Positions 17,205 to 26,517 are shown, counted from the stretch's first letter. The stretch: 64,000 nt of DNA from Methylobacterium fujisawaense (GCF_014138435.1 NZ_JACJIM010000009.1:1-64000), one strand, 5' to 3'. Notes: generated from the sequence alone by a model not told the origin. Numbers and translations: made by a program.

Positions 17205-19790
17205 ATGGAATCCGATCCTCTCGTCCTGACGTGGCGCGCCGCGCGGCCTCAGCACACCGCGGCGGCGGCCCTCGCGGTCGGGATCGGCGCGCCGCTCTGC
17301 GCGCTCGCGCTCCTGTGCCTGCGCGACCTGATCGCGGTCCTGCCGCGCGACGAGGCACCGGTGCTGCCCTTCCTGCGCGTGGCGGTCGCGCTTCCGGGCG
17401 GAGAGCTGGTGCTGGCCCCCGGCATCCCGATGCGCCCCGCCGAACTCGAGCTCACCGCCTTCCTGTGCATCGCCGTCTGCGCCCTGGCCCTGGCGGGCCT
17501 CGGCTGGTGCGTGGCGCGCCTGTGCTTCAAGGCGCAGAACAAGGCCGGGGACGCCGTCCGCGAAGGCGTTCTGCGGGCGATCCTCGACGCCCCCGCGGGG
17601 GCCCGGGACGAGGCGCGCAGCCTGGCCCGGATCGTCGGAGAGGTGCTGGCCCGAGCCGACCGCCTGCTCGCCGCCGGCATCGTCCTGCCGGCGATGACCC
17701 TCGCGGCCCTGATGCTGGCCCTCGGCTTCGCGGCCCTGGCCGCGCCCCGGCTGATCCCGGCAGCCGTGATCGGACTGGCGGCGATCGGACTCGCCTACGG
17801 CTTGGTGCTCGAACGGGCGCGCGACCGGCAGGAGTTGCGCCTGCGATCCAGCGCGCGGGCGGAGGAGAACCTGAACGACCTCGTTCGGCGGCTTCCTGCC
17901 GTGCGCAACCACGGAGCGGCGGCCATCGAGCGCAGGCGTATCGCCGCCCGCGTCGCCGCGATGCGGACCAATGTCGGTCGCGCCGAGGCGCGGCTGGCCT
18001 ACGCCCGGGCGCCTGCCCTGGCGCTGGCGGTGATCCTGCCGGCCATCGCCGCCGGTACGGCACTGTGGCGCTCGGCGCCAGGGCAGCCGCCCGCGGCCCC
18101 GGTGGATCCGGCCGCCCTCCTGGCGGCCGTCGGCGCCTTCGGCCTCGCGGGCTGGCTCGCCGCCATCTGCGCGCGGTTCTGGATGGTCCGCCGGTCGGTG
18201 CGCCCGCGCCTCCGCGACCTCGCCCGCATCATCGCGTCCCTCGAGGGGCGGCGGGCGAGGGCCGCCCGGATTGGTGCGGCCGCATTGCCGCTGCCCCGGT
18301 CCGGGATCCTGGCCACGGAAGGCGTCGGAGCCTTCGATCCGGCCACGGGCGAGCGCCTGACCGGCGTCGCCGTGGCCGTGACGATGCCGGGCCACGTGGC
18401 GATCACGGGCAGCCGCGGCAGCGGCGCCCGGGCGCTGGCGGCGGTGCTGGCCGGGCAGGTCGAGCCGACGGCCGGGGCCGTCACCTATGCGGGCACGGAC
18501 CTGCGCGACTTCGACGCCGCGGAGCGCGCCAGGCGCATCGCCTTCACGTCGGGGGAGGCGATCCTGATGGAGGGCTCCCTCCGGCAGAACCTGCTCTACG
18601 GCACCGATCCGGCGACCGCGCCTGACGACATCGCGCTGATCGGCATCAGCCGGCTCACCGGGCTCGACGGCTTCGTATACGCCCGCGGGCTGACCGGACG
18701 GCTCGATCCGGCCGCCCAGCCGCGGCTCGCCGCCGCGATCGTCACCGCCCGCCGGACCATGCGAGTGGCGCTGGCCGCCAAGGGCGCCGAGCGCCTCGTC
18801 GAGCCCTTCGATCCCGACCGCTACAACAACCAGGCGAGCATCGGCGAGAACATCCTGTTCGGGGAGCCGGTGGGCGGCACCTTCGCGCCCCTGCGTTTCG
18901 CCCGCCACCCCTATCTGCGGGCGGTTCTGGAGGCCGAGGGGCTGGTTCGCCCGCTCACCGAGATCGGCCTGTCGGTGGCCCGCAGCACGGTGGAGATCTT
19001 CGCCGACCTGCCCAACGACCATCCCCTGTTCGACGCCTATTCGCTGTTCCAGGCGGCCGAGCGGGGCTATTTCGAGGATCTCGTGGTGCGCCTGCCCAAC
19101 GCGGCGAGCCTGCGCCGGGGACCGGCGGGCCAGCGCGACCGCTTGCGGTTGATCGGCCTGGCGCTGCGCTACAACGAATCGCGCCACCGCTTCGGCCTGA
19201 TCGACGGCCCGTTCGAGGAGCGCCTCGTCCAGGCGCGGCGGTCCTTCGCACGGATGCTGCCGCCCCACCTCGCGGGTGCGGTGGAGTTCCACGACCCCTC
19301 CCGGGTCAATCCGGCCGCCAGCCTGGAGGAGAACCTCCTGTTCGGCCGGATCAGCCTCGGCGAGGCCAATGCCGAGCCGCGGGTGCGCGAACTGGTGCGC
19401 CGGGTTCTGGCCGACGAGGGCCTCGAGGCCTCGGTCTATGGCCTCGGCCTCGACAGTAAGGTCGAGGCTCAGCCCAGCACCGGGGCTCTGGCGGACGGCG
19501 CGATCAATGCCCGCGAACGCGTGGCGATCGAGCTGAGCCGCTGCCTCGCCCGTGATCCCGACATCCTCGTGGTCGCGGTCGCGATGGACGAGCGGAAGGT
19601 CGAGGGCGCACGCGAGCGCCTCGCCCAGCTGCGGCAGGCGCGGGCCGGGCGCGGCCTGATCGTCTGCCTGCCCGAGACGAGTCTTGCGGAGAACGCCGCG
19701 CCCTTCGACGCGGTGATCGCCGTGGAGAACAGCGCGGTCATCGCACCCGTCCCGGCCGCCGCCGAGCGGGACCCCGCACCGGCAGCCTGA
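17205..19790 (+). CDS. ABC exporter-like membrane protein with degenerate nucleotide-binding domain
   Basis: This 861-residue protein has an exporter-type membrane domain (hydrophobic segments to about residue 330) joined to a cytoplasmic ABC-like domain. The Walker A equivalent at residues 402-409 reads GSRGSGAR, so the catalytic Lys is an Ala. Q-loop-like SGEAILMEGSLRQNLLYG is present, but the LSGGQ signature is only ADGAINARER and Walker B reads DILVVAVAMDE without the Asp-Glu pair. An insertion contains two further ENxLFG-type segments: NNQASIGENILFGE near 539 and SLEENLLFGRI near 705. A family of such large insert-bearing ABC proteins exists in alphaproteobacteria. This copy looks unable to hydrolyse ATP. 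The start is set by CCGGAG four bases before the ATG. Confidence 0.85.
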   Translation: MESDPLVLTWRAARPQHTAAAALAVGIGAPLCALALLCLRDLIAVLPRDEAPVLPFLRVAVALPGGELVLAPGIPMRPAELELTAFLCIAVCALALAGLGWCVARLCFKAQNKAGDAVREGVLRAILDAPAGARDEARSLARIVGEVLARADRLLAAGIVLPAMTLAALMLALGFAALAAPRLIPAAVIGLAAIGLAYGLVLERARDRQELRLRSSARAEENLNDLVRRLPAVRNHGAAAIERRRIAARVAAMRTNVGRAEARLAYARAPALALAVILPAIAAGTALWRSAPGQPPAAPVDPAALLAAVGAFGLAGWLAAICARFWMVRRSVRPRLRDLARIIASLEGRRARAARIGAAALPLPRSGILATEGVGAFDPATGERLTGVAVAVTMPGHVAITGSRGSGARALAAVLAGQVEPTAGAVTYAGTDLRDFDAAERARRIAFTSGEAILMEGSLRQNLLYGTDPATAPDDIALIGISRLTGLDGFVYARGLTGRLDPAAQPRLAAAIVTARRTMRVALAAKGAERLVEPFDPDRYNNQASIGENILFGEPVGGTFAPLRFARHPYLRAVLEAEGLVRPLTEIGLSVARSTVEIFADLPNDHPLFDAYSLFQAAERGYFEDLVVRLPNAASLRRGPAGQRDRLRLIGLALRYNESRHRFGLIDGPFEERLVQARRSFARMLPPHLAGAVEFHDPSRVNPAASLEENLLFGRISLGEANAEPRVRELVRRVLADEGLEASVYGLGLDSKVEAQPSTGALADGAINARERVAIELSRCLARDPDILVVAVAMDERKVEGARERLAQLRQARAGRGLIVCLPETSLAENAAPFDAVIAVENSAVIAPVPAAAERDPAPAA

Positions 19791-19957
19791 CAGGACGTCA
19801 CGATCCGCCGGCGCCGTCGGCCTTCCGCGCGCAGCGGGACAATCCAGCGGGGTCGGGCTGGCCGGACGCGCAGCCTCATGGCCGCCGCAATAATCCGTCA
19901 GGCCGCGAGGCCGCGCCTGTCCGGCAGCCATCCCGGCCGATCCAGCGCGGACGGTTC

Positions 19958-21151
19958 ATGCCCCTGTCGACCTCGATCCCCCTCGCTGCCGGCCTCGTCG
20001 TGCTGGTCCTCGCCGGTCCGGCCGCCGCGCAGGCCGGCAAGGCGGAGGCGCCGATCCCCGCCGCGACCCTTGCCCTGATGGCGCAGAAGGGCGTGACGGC
20101 CGCCTCGCCGGTCCTGTTCCGGGCCTACAAGAAAGAATCCGAGATCGAGGTCTGGAAGAAGGGTCGCGCCGGCTACGTCTTCATCAAGACGTTCCCGATT
20201 TGCCGCTGGTCCGGCCAGCTCGGGCCCAAGCGCAAGAGCGGCGACCGGCAGACCCCGGAGGGGTTCTATACGGTACCCCGGCGCCAGATGAACCCGAACT
20301 CGCACTACTACCTGTCCTTCGACGTCGGATATCCGAACGCCTACGACCGGGCCCATGGCGGAACCGGGTCCGCCGTGATGGTCCACGGCATCTGCTCGTC
20401 CATGGGCTGCTTCGCCATGACCAACGGTACGGTCGGCGAGATCTACGCCATCGCCCGGGACGCGCTGAACGGCGGGCAGGCGGCCTTCCAGTTCCAGTCC
20501 TACCCGTTCCGGATGACCGCCGAGAACATGGCCCGCCACCGGACCGACCCCAACATCGCCTTCTGGCGGGAACTCAAGGCCGGCTCGGACCGGTTCGAGG
20601 CGAGCCGCGAGGAGCTGCAGGTCTCGGTGGTCGCCGGCCGGTACGCGTTCGCGCCTTCGCGGGATCCCGCCATCGAGGCGGCGGTCACCACCCGCCGGGC
20701 GGTCGAGGAGGCGCGGATGACCGCGCTCGCCGAGGCGGGCGAGCCCGCCGTGCGCACGACCTATTCCGACGGCGGCCAGAACGCCTTCTGGGCGGCCTAC
20801 ACGGCCCGGGGCGGGGCGGTCGGCGACATCAGCCGGCCGGAGGCCCTGGCCTTCGCCGGCCAGGAGGTGGTGGTCGTGCCGGGCCATCGCGCCCATCGCC
20901 CGGTGCCCGACACGGTCTGGGCCGGCTGGGCCGCGCCCGAGTCGGGCCTGTCGCCGCGGCAGATGGCGGGCTTCGTCCCGGTCTACGAGCGCGCCCCCGA
21001 TCCGTTCGGGGCGCTGGTCGCGCCGCTCCCGAACCGCTACAGCGACGCGCTTCCGTCCTGGCTGGCCGCCGGCCTCGCCGGATCGGGCTCCGGACGCCCG
21101 ATTCTGGCCGGTTCGCCGGGCGGTCTCCTGGCCTCGGCCGAGGCGCTCTGA
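19958..21151 (+). CDS. YafK-type L,D-transpeptidase-fold protein
   Basis: This 397-residue secreted enzyme has a signal peptide cleaved after AAAQA or nearby (residues 22-26). The YkuD-like catalytic motif is HGICSSMGCFAM, with His143, Ser148 and Cys151 as the likely catalytic residues. The flanking YTVPRRQMNPNSHYYLSF and AFQFQSYPFRMT are typical of the YafK/DpaA subgroup. In E. coli that subgroup removes Braun lipoprotein from peptidoglycan instead of making 3-3 crosslinks. The C-terminal 150 residues are a Gly/Ala/Pro-rich extension with no known domain. It stands alone, 167 bp after the ABC-like gene. Confidence 0.88.
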   Translation: MPLSTSIPLAAGLVVLVLAGPAAAQAGKAEAPIPAATLALMAQKGVTAASPVLFRAYKKESEIEVWKKGRAGYVFIKTFPICRWSGQLGPKRKSGDRQTPEGFYTVPRRQMNPNSHYYLSFDVGYPNAYDRAHGGTGSAVMVHGICSSMGCFAMTNGTVGEIYAIARDALNGGQAAFQFQSYPFRMTAENMARHRTDPNIAFWRELKAGSDRFEASREELQVSVVAGRYAFAPSRDPAIEAAVTTRRAVEEARMTALAEAGEPAVRTTYSDGGQNAFWAAYTARGGAVGDISRPEALAFAGQEVVVVPGHRAHRPVPDTVWAGWAAPESGLSPRQMAGFVPVYERAPDPFGALVAPLPNRYSDALPSWLAAGLAGSGSGRPILAGSPGGLLASAEAL

Positions 21152-21356
21152 GCATGCGAGGGTCCGGTCAAGCGTCCCGTGCGTGTGCGCGGACGCACAT
21201 CACGACCGCCTGCGGCACACCAATTCATGATACGGCAGGGGATGAGCGGTACACCTGCTCCGTCGGCCTGCCTTATTCAAAGCTACCTTCCCGGAACGGC
21301 GACGGGGTTTCGATCATAACCGATCGGGACCGACTGTCCGCGGATTCGTGATCGCC

Positions 21357-22298
21357 ATGTCGAACAGTTCCGAGCCGACTCTCCTGACGGCCGACCAAGA
21401 CCTCGTACTCCGCTTCTGGGGCGTCCGCGGCTCGACGCCCGTCAGCGGCCCGCAATACGCCGAATTCGGCGGCAGCACGCCCTGCATCGAGGTGCGGTGC
21501 GGCCAGCGGATGTTCATCGTCGACGCGGGCTCGGGCATCTACAATCTCGGACAGGGTCACCGGACCGATCTGCCCCGGGAAGTCGACCTGCTGTTCAGCC
21601 ACCTGCATCTCGACCACACCGCGGGGCTCCCCTTCTTCAAGCCGGCGGTCCTCGACTGCGACCGGGTGATCAACACCTATTGCGGCAACCTCGGCGGCGA
21701 ATCGGCCGGCCCGACCCTCGACCGCCTGTTCGCGCCGCCGCTGTTCCCGGTTACGCTCGACAGGCTGTGCTGCACCTTCCGCCACCACGGCTTCGAGGCG
21801 GGGCAGACCCTGACCTTCCCGGACGGGACGCGGGTCGCCACGATCCTGCTGAACCATCCGCAGGGCTCCGTGGGCTACCGGTTCGAGCATGCCGGCAAGC
21901 GCCTGTGCCTGATCAGCGACATCGAGCACAGCGACCCCTGGCCCGATCCCAACCTCGCCGCCTTCGTGGCCGACGCCGACCTGATGGTCTACGACGGCAT
22001 GTTCACCGACGGGGAGTATCCGACCTGCCGGGGCTGGGGCCACTCGACCTGGCAGAAGGGCGTGGAGCTCGCCCGGACGGCGGGCGTCAAGGCGCTCGGG
22101 ATCATTCACCTGCACCCGGCCCATTCCGATACGGCGCTGCGCGACATGGAGGCCGACATGCAGGCCGAGATGCCGACCGCATTCATCGCGCGCGAATGTC
22201 AGAGCCTCACGGTCGGGGCTCCCCGGGCGGTCGGCGGCCGTCCAAACGGGCGTCCGGCCGTGGCGCGGGAGATGCGCCGCCGGATCAAGGTCGCCTGA
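21357..22298 (+). CDS. MBL-fold metallohydrolase
   Basis: This 313-residue metallo-beta-lactamase-fold hydrolase has an N-terminal FWGVRGSTP, a GGSTPC segment and the zinc motif SHLHLDHTAG near residues 80-89. Downstream metal ligands are NHP near 166, SDIEHSD near 187-193 and HLHPAHSD near 253. These features match the PhnP/RNase Z-like subgroup often annotated simply as MBL hydrolase. The substrate is not evident. An in-frame GTG three codons upstream is an alternative start. The preceding 205 bp contain no gene. Confidence 0.88.
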   Translation: MSNSSEPTLLTADQDLVLRFWGVRGSTPVSGPQYAEFGGSTPCIEVRCGQRMFIVDAGSGIYNLGQGHRTDLPREVDLLFSHLHLDHTAGLPFFKPAVLDCDRVINTYCGNLGGESAGPTLDRLFAPPLFPVTLDRLCCTFRHHGFEAGQTLTFPDGTRVATILLNHPQGSVGYRFEHAGKRLCLISDIEHSDPWPDPNLAAFVADADLMVYDGMFTDGEYPTCRGWGHSTWQKGVELARTAGVKALGIIHLHPAHSDTALRDMEADMQAEMPTAFIARECQSLTVGAPRAVGGRPNGRPAVAREMRRRIKVA

Positions 22299-22307
22299 GC
22301 CGGCGGA

Positions 22308-22502
22308 TCAGGCGGAGTGCCGCCTGCGGGTCCGGCTGTACCGGGACCACGCGAACAGCACGAACAGCGCGACGCCGATGATCAGAATGCTCCAGCCGTA
22401 GTTGCTGACGAGCTGCGCGTCGATCGGGTGCCCGACGAACCCCAACGCGACCAGCAGGCCGAACACCGCGATCGCCGCGGAAACGAGCATCCCTACAATC
22501 AT
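22308..22502 (-). CDS. Small two-helix membrane protein
   Basis: This 64-residue hypothetical protein has two hydrophobic helices (about residues 2-22 and 36-52) and a basic tail (RYSRTRRRHS). A GGGGA ribosome site precedes the ATG at 22502. The frame stays open far upstream, but that part is the antisense of the next gene and is not coding. It is convergent with the MBL hydrolase, with 9 bp between the stops. No function is recognised. Confidence 0.6.
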   Translation of the reverse strand: MIVGMLVSAAIAVFGLLVALGFVGHPIDAQLVSNYGWSILIIGVALFVLFAWSRYSRTRRRHSA

Positions 22503-22736
22503 CGAAGTCCCCGGCGCGTCCCATCCGCGCGATTCGGCAGGGCCGTATGGTGGGGAAGAATGCTTGGCGGCCGCACCCGTTCCAGCGTCCGGCCCTCTGC
22601 CGCGCCGGTCATCGGCCCCACGCTGTTCACCGGAATGGCGCGGCGGCTCATTCGGCGGCTCCCATCGCGCCGAAGTTAGGCTAAGTAGGCCGCCTGACGG
22701 CGCCCCGGGGCGCGCGAGGAGCTCGAGACCACGGCG

Positions 22737-23981
22737 ATGAGCGGCCAAGAGAACACGACGGCGCCCGCGGCGGCGCACACGAGTCCGGAGACGCAGTCCG
22801 CATCCGCCGCCACGCCGGGGCTCCTGCGTCCGCAGGACCAGCTCGTGACGATCTACGGCGGCTCCGGCTTCCTGGGACGGCACGTGGTGCGGGCGCTGGC
22901 CAAGCGCGGCTACCGGATCCGCGTCGCGGTGCGCCGGCCGGACCTCGCGTTGTTCCTGCAACCCCTGGGGAAGGTCAACCAGATCGTGGCCGTCCAGGCC
23001 AACCTGCGCTACCCGGACTCGGTGGTCCGGGCCGCCGAGCGGTCGGACGTGCTGATCAACCTCGTCGGCATCCTGCAGGAGACCGGCTCCCAGAGCTTCG
23101 CGCGGCTGCAGGTCGACGGGGCCGAGGCGATCGCCCGCGCCGCGGCGCGCCAGGGCGCCCGGATGATCCACGTCTCGGCGATCGGGGCCGATCCGGCCTC
23201 GCCGTCGGTCTACGCGCGCACCAAGGCGGAGGGCGAGGCGCGGGTCTTCGCCGCCTGTCCGGACGCGGTGGTGTTCCGGCCCTCGCTGATCTTCGGGCCC
23301 GGCGACAGCTTCTTCAACCGCTTCGCCGGCCTCGCCCGGGCGCTTCCGGTTCTCCCGCTCGCCGGCGGCCAGTCCCGCTTCCAGCCGGCCTTCGTGGGCG
23401 ATGTCGCCGAGGCGATCGCCCGCGCGGTCGACGGCACCGTGGCGCCCGGCAAGGTCTACGAACTCGGCGGCCCGGAGGTGGGCACGCTGGAGCACTTCGT
23501 GCGCTACATGCTGAAGACGATCCGGCGGAAGCGGGTGGTCGTGGACCTGCCTGCGCCGGCGGCCAAGCTCCAGGCCCGCATGCTGGAGATCGCCGACACC
23601 CTGACCTTCGGCCTGCTGCCGGATTCGCTGAAGCTGACCCGCGATCAGGTGACGCTGCTTCAGAACGACAACGTCGTCTCCGAGGCCGCCAAGGCCGAGG
23701 GTCGGACCTTCGAAGGCATCGGCATCACGCCGACCGCCGCCGAGGCGGTGGTGCCAGGCTATCTCTGGACCTTCCGCAAGGCGGGGCAGTTCGCCACCGA
23801 CCAGGACGAGTCGCACCTGTCCGAGGTGCCGGACACGCTGGCATCGAAACCCCTGGCGGCCGGCTCTCAGCATCGGCCCCAGACCGCCTCCGGCCCGGCG
23901 ATCGGCGCCGATGCCGGCAGCTCGCCGGGGGCCGGGCAGGGCAGCAGGGGCGTGCGCTGGGGAACTCGGAAACCGGGCTAG
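22737..23981 (+). CDS. NDUFA9-like atypical SDR, complex I-associated family
   Basis: This 414-residue protein has an extended short-chain dehydrogenase fold. The nucleotide-binding motif YGGSGFLGRHV lies near residues 39-49, followed by RIRVAVRRP, DVLINLVGIL and YARTKAEGE. This pattern matches the alphaproteobacterial homologues of the complex I subunit NDUFA9, annotated as complex I NAD(P)H-binding protein. Its catalytic Tyr/Lys are usually not used for turnover. The N-terminal 35 residues and the C-terminal 70 are low-complexity and probably disordered. The next SDR gene starts 26 bp downstream. Confidence 0.85.
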   Translation: MSGQENTTAPAAAHTSPETQSASAATPGLLRPQDQLVTIYGGSGFLGRHVVRALAKRGYRIRVAVRRPDLALFLQPLGKVNQIVAVQANLRYPDSVVRAAERSDVLINLVGILQETGSQSFARLQVDGAEAIARAAARQGARMIHVSAIGADPASPSVYARTKAEGEARVFAACPDAVVFRPSLIFGPGDSFFNRFAGLARALPVLPLAGGQSRFQPAFVGDVAEAIARAVDGTVAPGKVYELGGPEVGTLEHFVRYMLKTIRRKRVVVDLPAPAAKLQARMLEIADTLTFGLLPDSLKLTRDQVTLLQNDNVVSEAAKAEGRTFEGIGITPTAAEAVVPGYLWTFRKAGQFATDQDESHLSEVPDTLASKPLAAGSQHRPQTASGPAIGADAGSSPGAGQGSRGVRWGTRKPG

Positions 23982-24007
23982 GTGACAGCCCGCGCCCGGA
24001 TCGCGCC

Positions 24008-25024
24008 ATGAGCGCGCCCTCCCTCCACGGATCCGGCGGCCCGGTCGGGCGGCGCATCCTCGTCACCGGGGCGGCCGGCTTCGTGGGCGGCCACGTCCTG
24101 CCGCTCCTGGCGACGATGAGCGCGGGAGCGGGCGATTGCGTGGCCGGGATCGGGCGGGGGCGGGCGCCGCACCTGCCGGAGGGCGTCAGCTACGCGGCGA
24201 TCGATCTCCTCGACGAAGCCGCGCTCCGCGGCTTCGTGGCGCGATTCCGGCCGACCGCGATCCTCCATCTGGCGGGCCTCGCCTCGGTGGCGGATTCCGC
24301 CAGCGGCCCGGGCCAGACGTGGCGGGTCAACGTCAACGGCCTGATGAACCTCGTGGCCGCGGTGGAGGCGGTGCCGGGCTGCACCTTCTTCTTCGTCAGT
24401 TCCGGCGAAGTCTACGGCAGCGCCTTCCTGGCGGGCCACGCCCTCAGCGAGGCGGTCGAGCCCCTGCCGCGCAACACCTACGCCCGGTCGAAATGGGTGG
24501 GCGAGCAGCTGCTCCGCGACCTGCTGCCCCGGATCGGCGTGAAGCTCGTCGTGCTGCGGCCGTTCAACCATATCGGCCCCGGCCAGGACGAGCGCTTCGT
24601 CGTGGCCTCCTTCGCGGGCCAGATCGCCCGGATCGAGGCCGGCCTCGTGCCGCCCTGCCTGGAGGTCGGCAACCTCTCCTCCTATCGCGACTTCCTCGAC
24701 GTCGCCGACGTGGCGTACGCCTACGCCGACCTGATCCGCCGTGCAGACTCCCTGGCGGACGGGAGCGTGTTCAACATCAGCTCGGGCCAGCCGCGGACGA
24801 TCGCCAGCGTCCTCGAGGACCTGCGCGCCCGGGCCCGGGTCCCGTTCGAGATCCGCATCGCCCCGGAGCGCGTGCGGCCGACCGAGATTCCCCTGGCCGC
24901 GGGCGATGCCGGCCGCCTCCACGCCGCCACCGGCTGGCAGCCGCGGGTCTCTTGGGACGCGGCCCTGACCCGGGTGCTGGACGACGCGCGGGCGCGGCTG
25001 TCGGACGCGCGCAAGTCCGGCTGA
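24008..25024 (+). CDS. NAD-dependent sugar epimerase/dehydratase, GDP-4-keto-6-deoxymannose reductase-like
   Basis: This 338-residue extended SDR has the Rossmann motif TGAAGFVGGHV near residues 20-30, a SSGEVYG motif near 132-138, the catalytic YARSKW near 157-162 (Tyr and Lys present) and the family segment RPFNHIGPGQDERFVVASF. The last is typical of GDP-6-deoxy-4-keto-D-mannose reductases (Rmd) and relatives that act on nucleotide-diphospho sugars. It follows the NDUFA9-like gene closely on the same strand. No other sugar-nucleotide genes are nearby, so the exact substrate cannot be deduced. Confidence 0.85.
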   Translation: MSAPSLHGSGGPVGRRILVTGAAGFVGGHVLPLLATMSAGAGDCVAGIGRGRAPHLPEGVSYAAIDLLDEAALRGFVARFRPTAILHLAGLASVADSASGPGQTWRVNVNGLMNLVAAVEAVPGCTFFFVSSGEVYGSAFLAGHALSEAVEPLPRNTYARSKWVGEQLLRDLLPRIGVKLVVLRPFNHIGPGQDERFVVASFAGQIARIEAGLVPPCLEVGNLSSYRDFLDVADVAYAYADLIRRADSLADGSVFNISSGQPRTIASVLEDLRARARVPFEIRIAPERVRPTEIPLAAGDAGRLHAATGWQPRVSWDAALTRVLDDARARLSDARKSG

Positions 25025-25052
25025 GGCGCCGCGTATGGCGCCACCGCGGCGC

Positions 25053-25832
25053 TCAGCGCTCCGCGACGGCGATCAGGGCGGTCGAGGGGATCGGCAGGAC
25101 GGGTCGAGCGCCCGCCATGCGCCGCGCCTCCGCGATCACCGCGGCCCGGTCGGCCGCGCTCAGGTCGACCCAGTCCGGCGACAGACCGAACACCGTGTCG
25201 GGGTCGTCGAGCATGGCGACGTCGAGCGCGTAGTCGAAGGTCACCCGGTCGATCCGGGGGGCTGCGTACCCGGCCGCGACCAGCGCCCGGGTGAACCCCG
25301 CCGGATCGCCGAGCGCCCGCACCCCTTCGGGCATCGCCCGGCTCTCGCGCTCGGGGAACAGCCTGCGGCGGATCTCGCCGAGCAGCAAGAACGTCGCCGC
25401 GCCCTGATCCTGCCACGTGGCCACGACGCCCGATCCCCCGGGCCGCGTCACGCGCGCCATCTCGGCGAGGCCCTTCCGCCAGTCGGGGAACATGATCACC
25501 CCGAAGATCGAGAACACCGCGTCGAAGCCACCGTCGGGTAGGGCGAGGGCCTGTCCGTCCATGACCCGCGCGTCGACATTGGGCAGTCTCGCCCCGGCGA
25601 TGCGCGCGACCATGCCGGGCGAGAAGTCGACCGCGAGGACCTGCGCCCCCGTCCGCGCCGCGGCCAGCGCGAGGGCACCGGTGCCCGCCGCGACGTCGAG
25701 GACGCGGCTGCTTCCGGCCAGCGGCACCCGCGCGAGCGCCGCCTCGGCGAAGCGCGCCGTGAACGGATGGGCGGTCGTCTCGTAGTGCTCGGCGACCCTG
25801 TCCCACCGATCCGGATTCTCGAACTCGCGCAC
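25053..25832 (-). CDS. SAM-dependent class I methyltransferase
   Basis: This 259-residue methyltransferase has motif I VLDVAAGTGALA near residues 44-55, the acidic post-II residue VDFSPGM, DGQALALPDG and the UbiE-like IFGVIMFPDWRKGLAEMARVTRPGG. The acceptor is unknown; the family covers quinone and small-molecule methylation. The start is a GTG at 25832 with a GGAG eight bases upstream. It is divergent from an Rrf2-type regulator, and an operator-like dyad lies between them, so it is probably that regulator's target. Confidence 0.88.
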   Translation of the reverse strand: MREFENPDRWDRVAEHYETTAHPFTARFAEAALARVPLAGSSRVLDVAAGTGALALAAARTGAQVLAVDFSPGMVARIAGARLPNVDARVMDGQALALPDGGFDAVFSIFGVIMFPDWRKGLAEMARVTRPGGSGVVATWQDQGAATFLLLGEIRRRLFPERESRAMPEGVRALGDPAGFTRALVAAGYAAPRIDRVTFDYALDVAMLDDPDTVFGLSPDWVDLSAADRAAVIAEARRMAGARPVLPIPSTALIAVAER

Positions 25833-25848
25833 CGCTTCAGCTCCGCTC

Positions 25849-25877
25849 CATCACGTAACTTGATAAGTATCGTGATG
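25849..25877. promoter_or_regulatory. 29-bp operator-like dyad between methyltransferase and Rrf2 genes
   Basis: Nested inverted repeats are arranged as CATCACG, TA, ACTT, GAT, AAGT, AT, CGTGATG, so 11 of 13 base pairs match around a 3-bp centre. It lies 17 bp before the methyltransferase start and 31 bp before the regulator start. That is the expected place for an Rrf2-family operator controlling both divergent genes. No factor-binding evidence is available. Confidence 0.7.
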
Positions 25878-25908
25878 GCGCACGGTTGCCAATCCCGAGT
25901 CCGGTGTG

Positions 25909-26376
25909 ATGGATCGACGGGTGCGCACCGACAGCCGCCTCTCCCGAACGCTCCATGTGCTGCTTCACATGGCGCGCCACGACGGACCGATGACGTCCGA
26001 GGCGATCGGGCGGATGCTCGGGACGAATCCCGTGGTCGTCCGCCGCACGATGGCCGGGCTCCGGAACGCGGGCTACGTGACGTCGGAGAAGGGGCACGGC
26101 GGCGGATGGACCATCGCGGCGGACCTGAACGCGGTCTCGCTGCTCGACATCCACCGCGCGGTCGGCGGGCCACGCATCTTCGCGATCGGCAGCGATCGCG
26201 CGAACCCGGCCTGCGCCGTCGAGAAGGTCGTCAACGCGGCGGTCGAGGACACGCTGCGCGAGGCCGAGGCTCTCCTGATCACGCGGCTCGGTTCCGTCAG
26301 CCTCGCCGAGCTCGCGCGAAGCTTCGACGCCCGGTGCCGGCCCGAGGGGGCATCGGACACCTCGACCTGCGCGTGA
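25909..26376 (+). CDS. Rrf2 family transcriptional regulator
   Basis: This 155-residue regulator has a winged-helix N-terminus (LSRTLHVLLHMA, TSEAIGRMLGTNPVVVRRTMAGLRNAGYV) and the wing GHGGGWTIA, typical of Rrf2/BadM proteins. The three-Cys cluster that binds [2Fe-2S] in IscR or [4Fe-4S] in NsrR is missing: only Cys105 or so and a distal pair are present with wrong spacing. It is therefore more like the YwnA/YwgB-type members that sense small molecules or thiol oxidation. The ATG at 25909 is preferred over the GTG directly before it. It is divergent from the methyltransferase. Confidence 0.87.
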   Translation: MDRRVRTDSRLSRTLHVLLHMARHDGPMTSEAIGRMLGTNPVVVRRTMAGLRNAGYVTSEKGHGGGWTIAADLNAVSLLDIHRAVGGPRIFAIGSDRANPACAVEKVVNAAVEDTLREAEALLITRLGSVSLAELARSFDARCRPEGASDTSTCA

Positions 26377-26517
26377 CGGCGGGCGCGGCGGCGGGCATCG
26401 CCGCGCGCGACCAGGCTCGCGGTCGGAACGGAGTGTCGGATCGCGGCGGGCGCTTGCCGCGCCGACGGTCGGGCGCCATGCTCCGCCTCGACGCGGACCA
26501 GCACGAGATGATCGGCC

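Noticed and set aside
13182..19931. A single minus-strand frame of more than 2200 codons spanning actB and the region opposite the ABC-like gene
   Set aside because: Only the actB part (to 16163) shows domains and a start with the ATGA overlap. The rest is antisense to a strong coding gene and stays open because of the high GC content.
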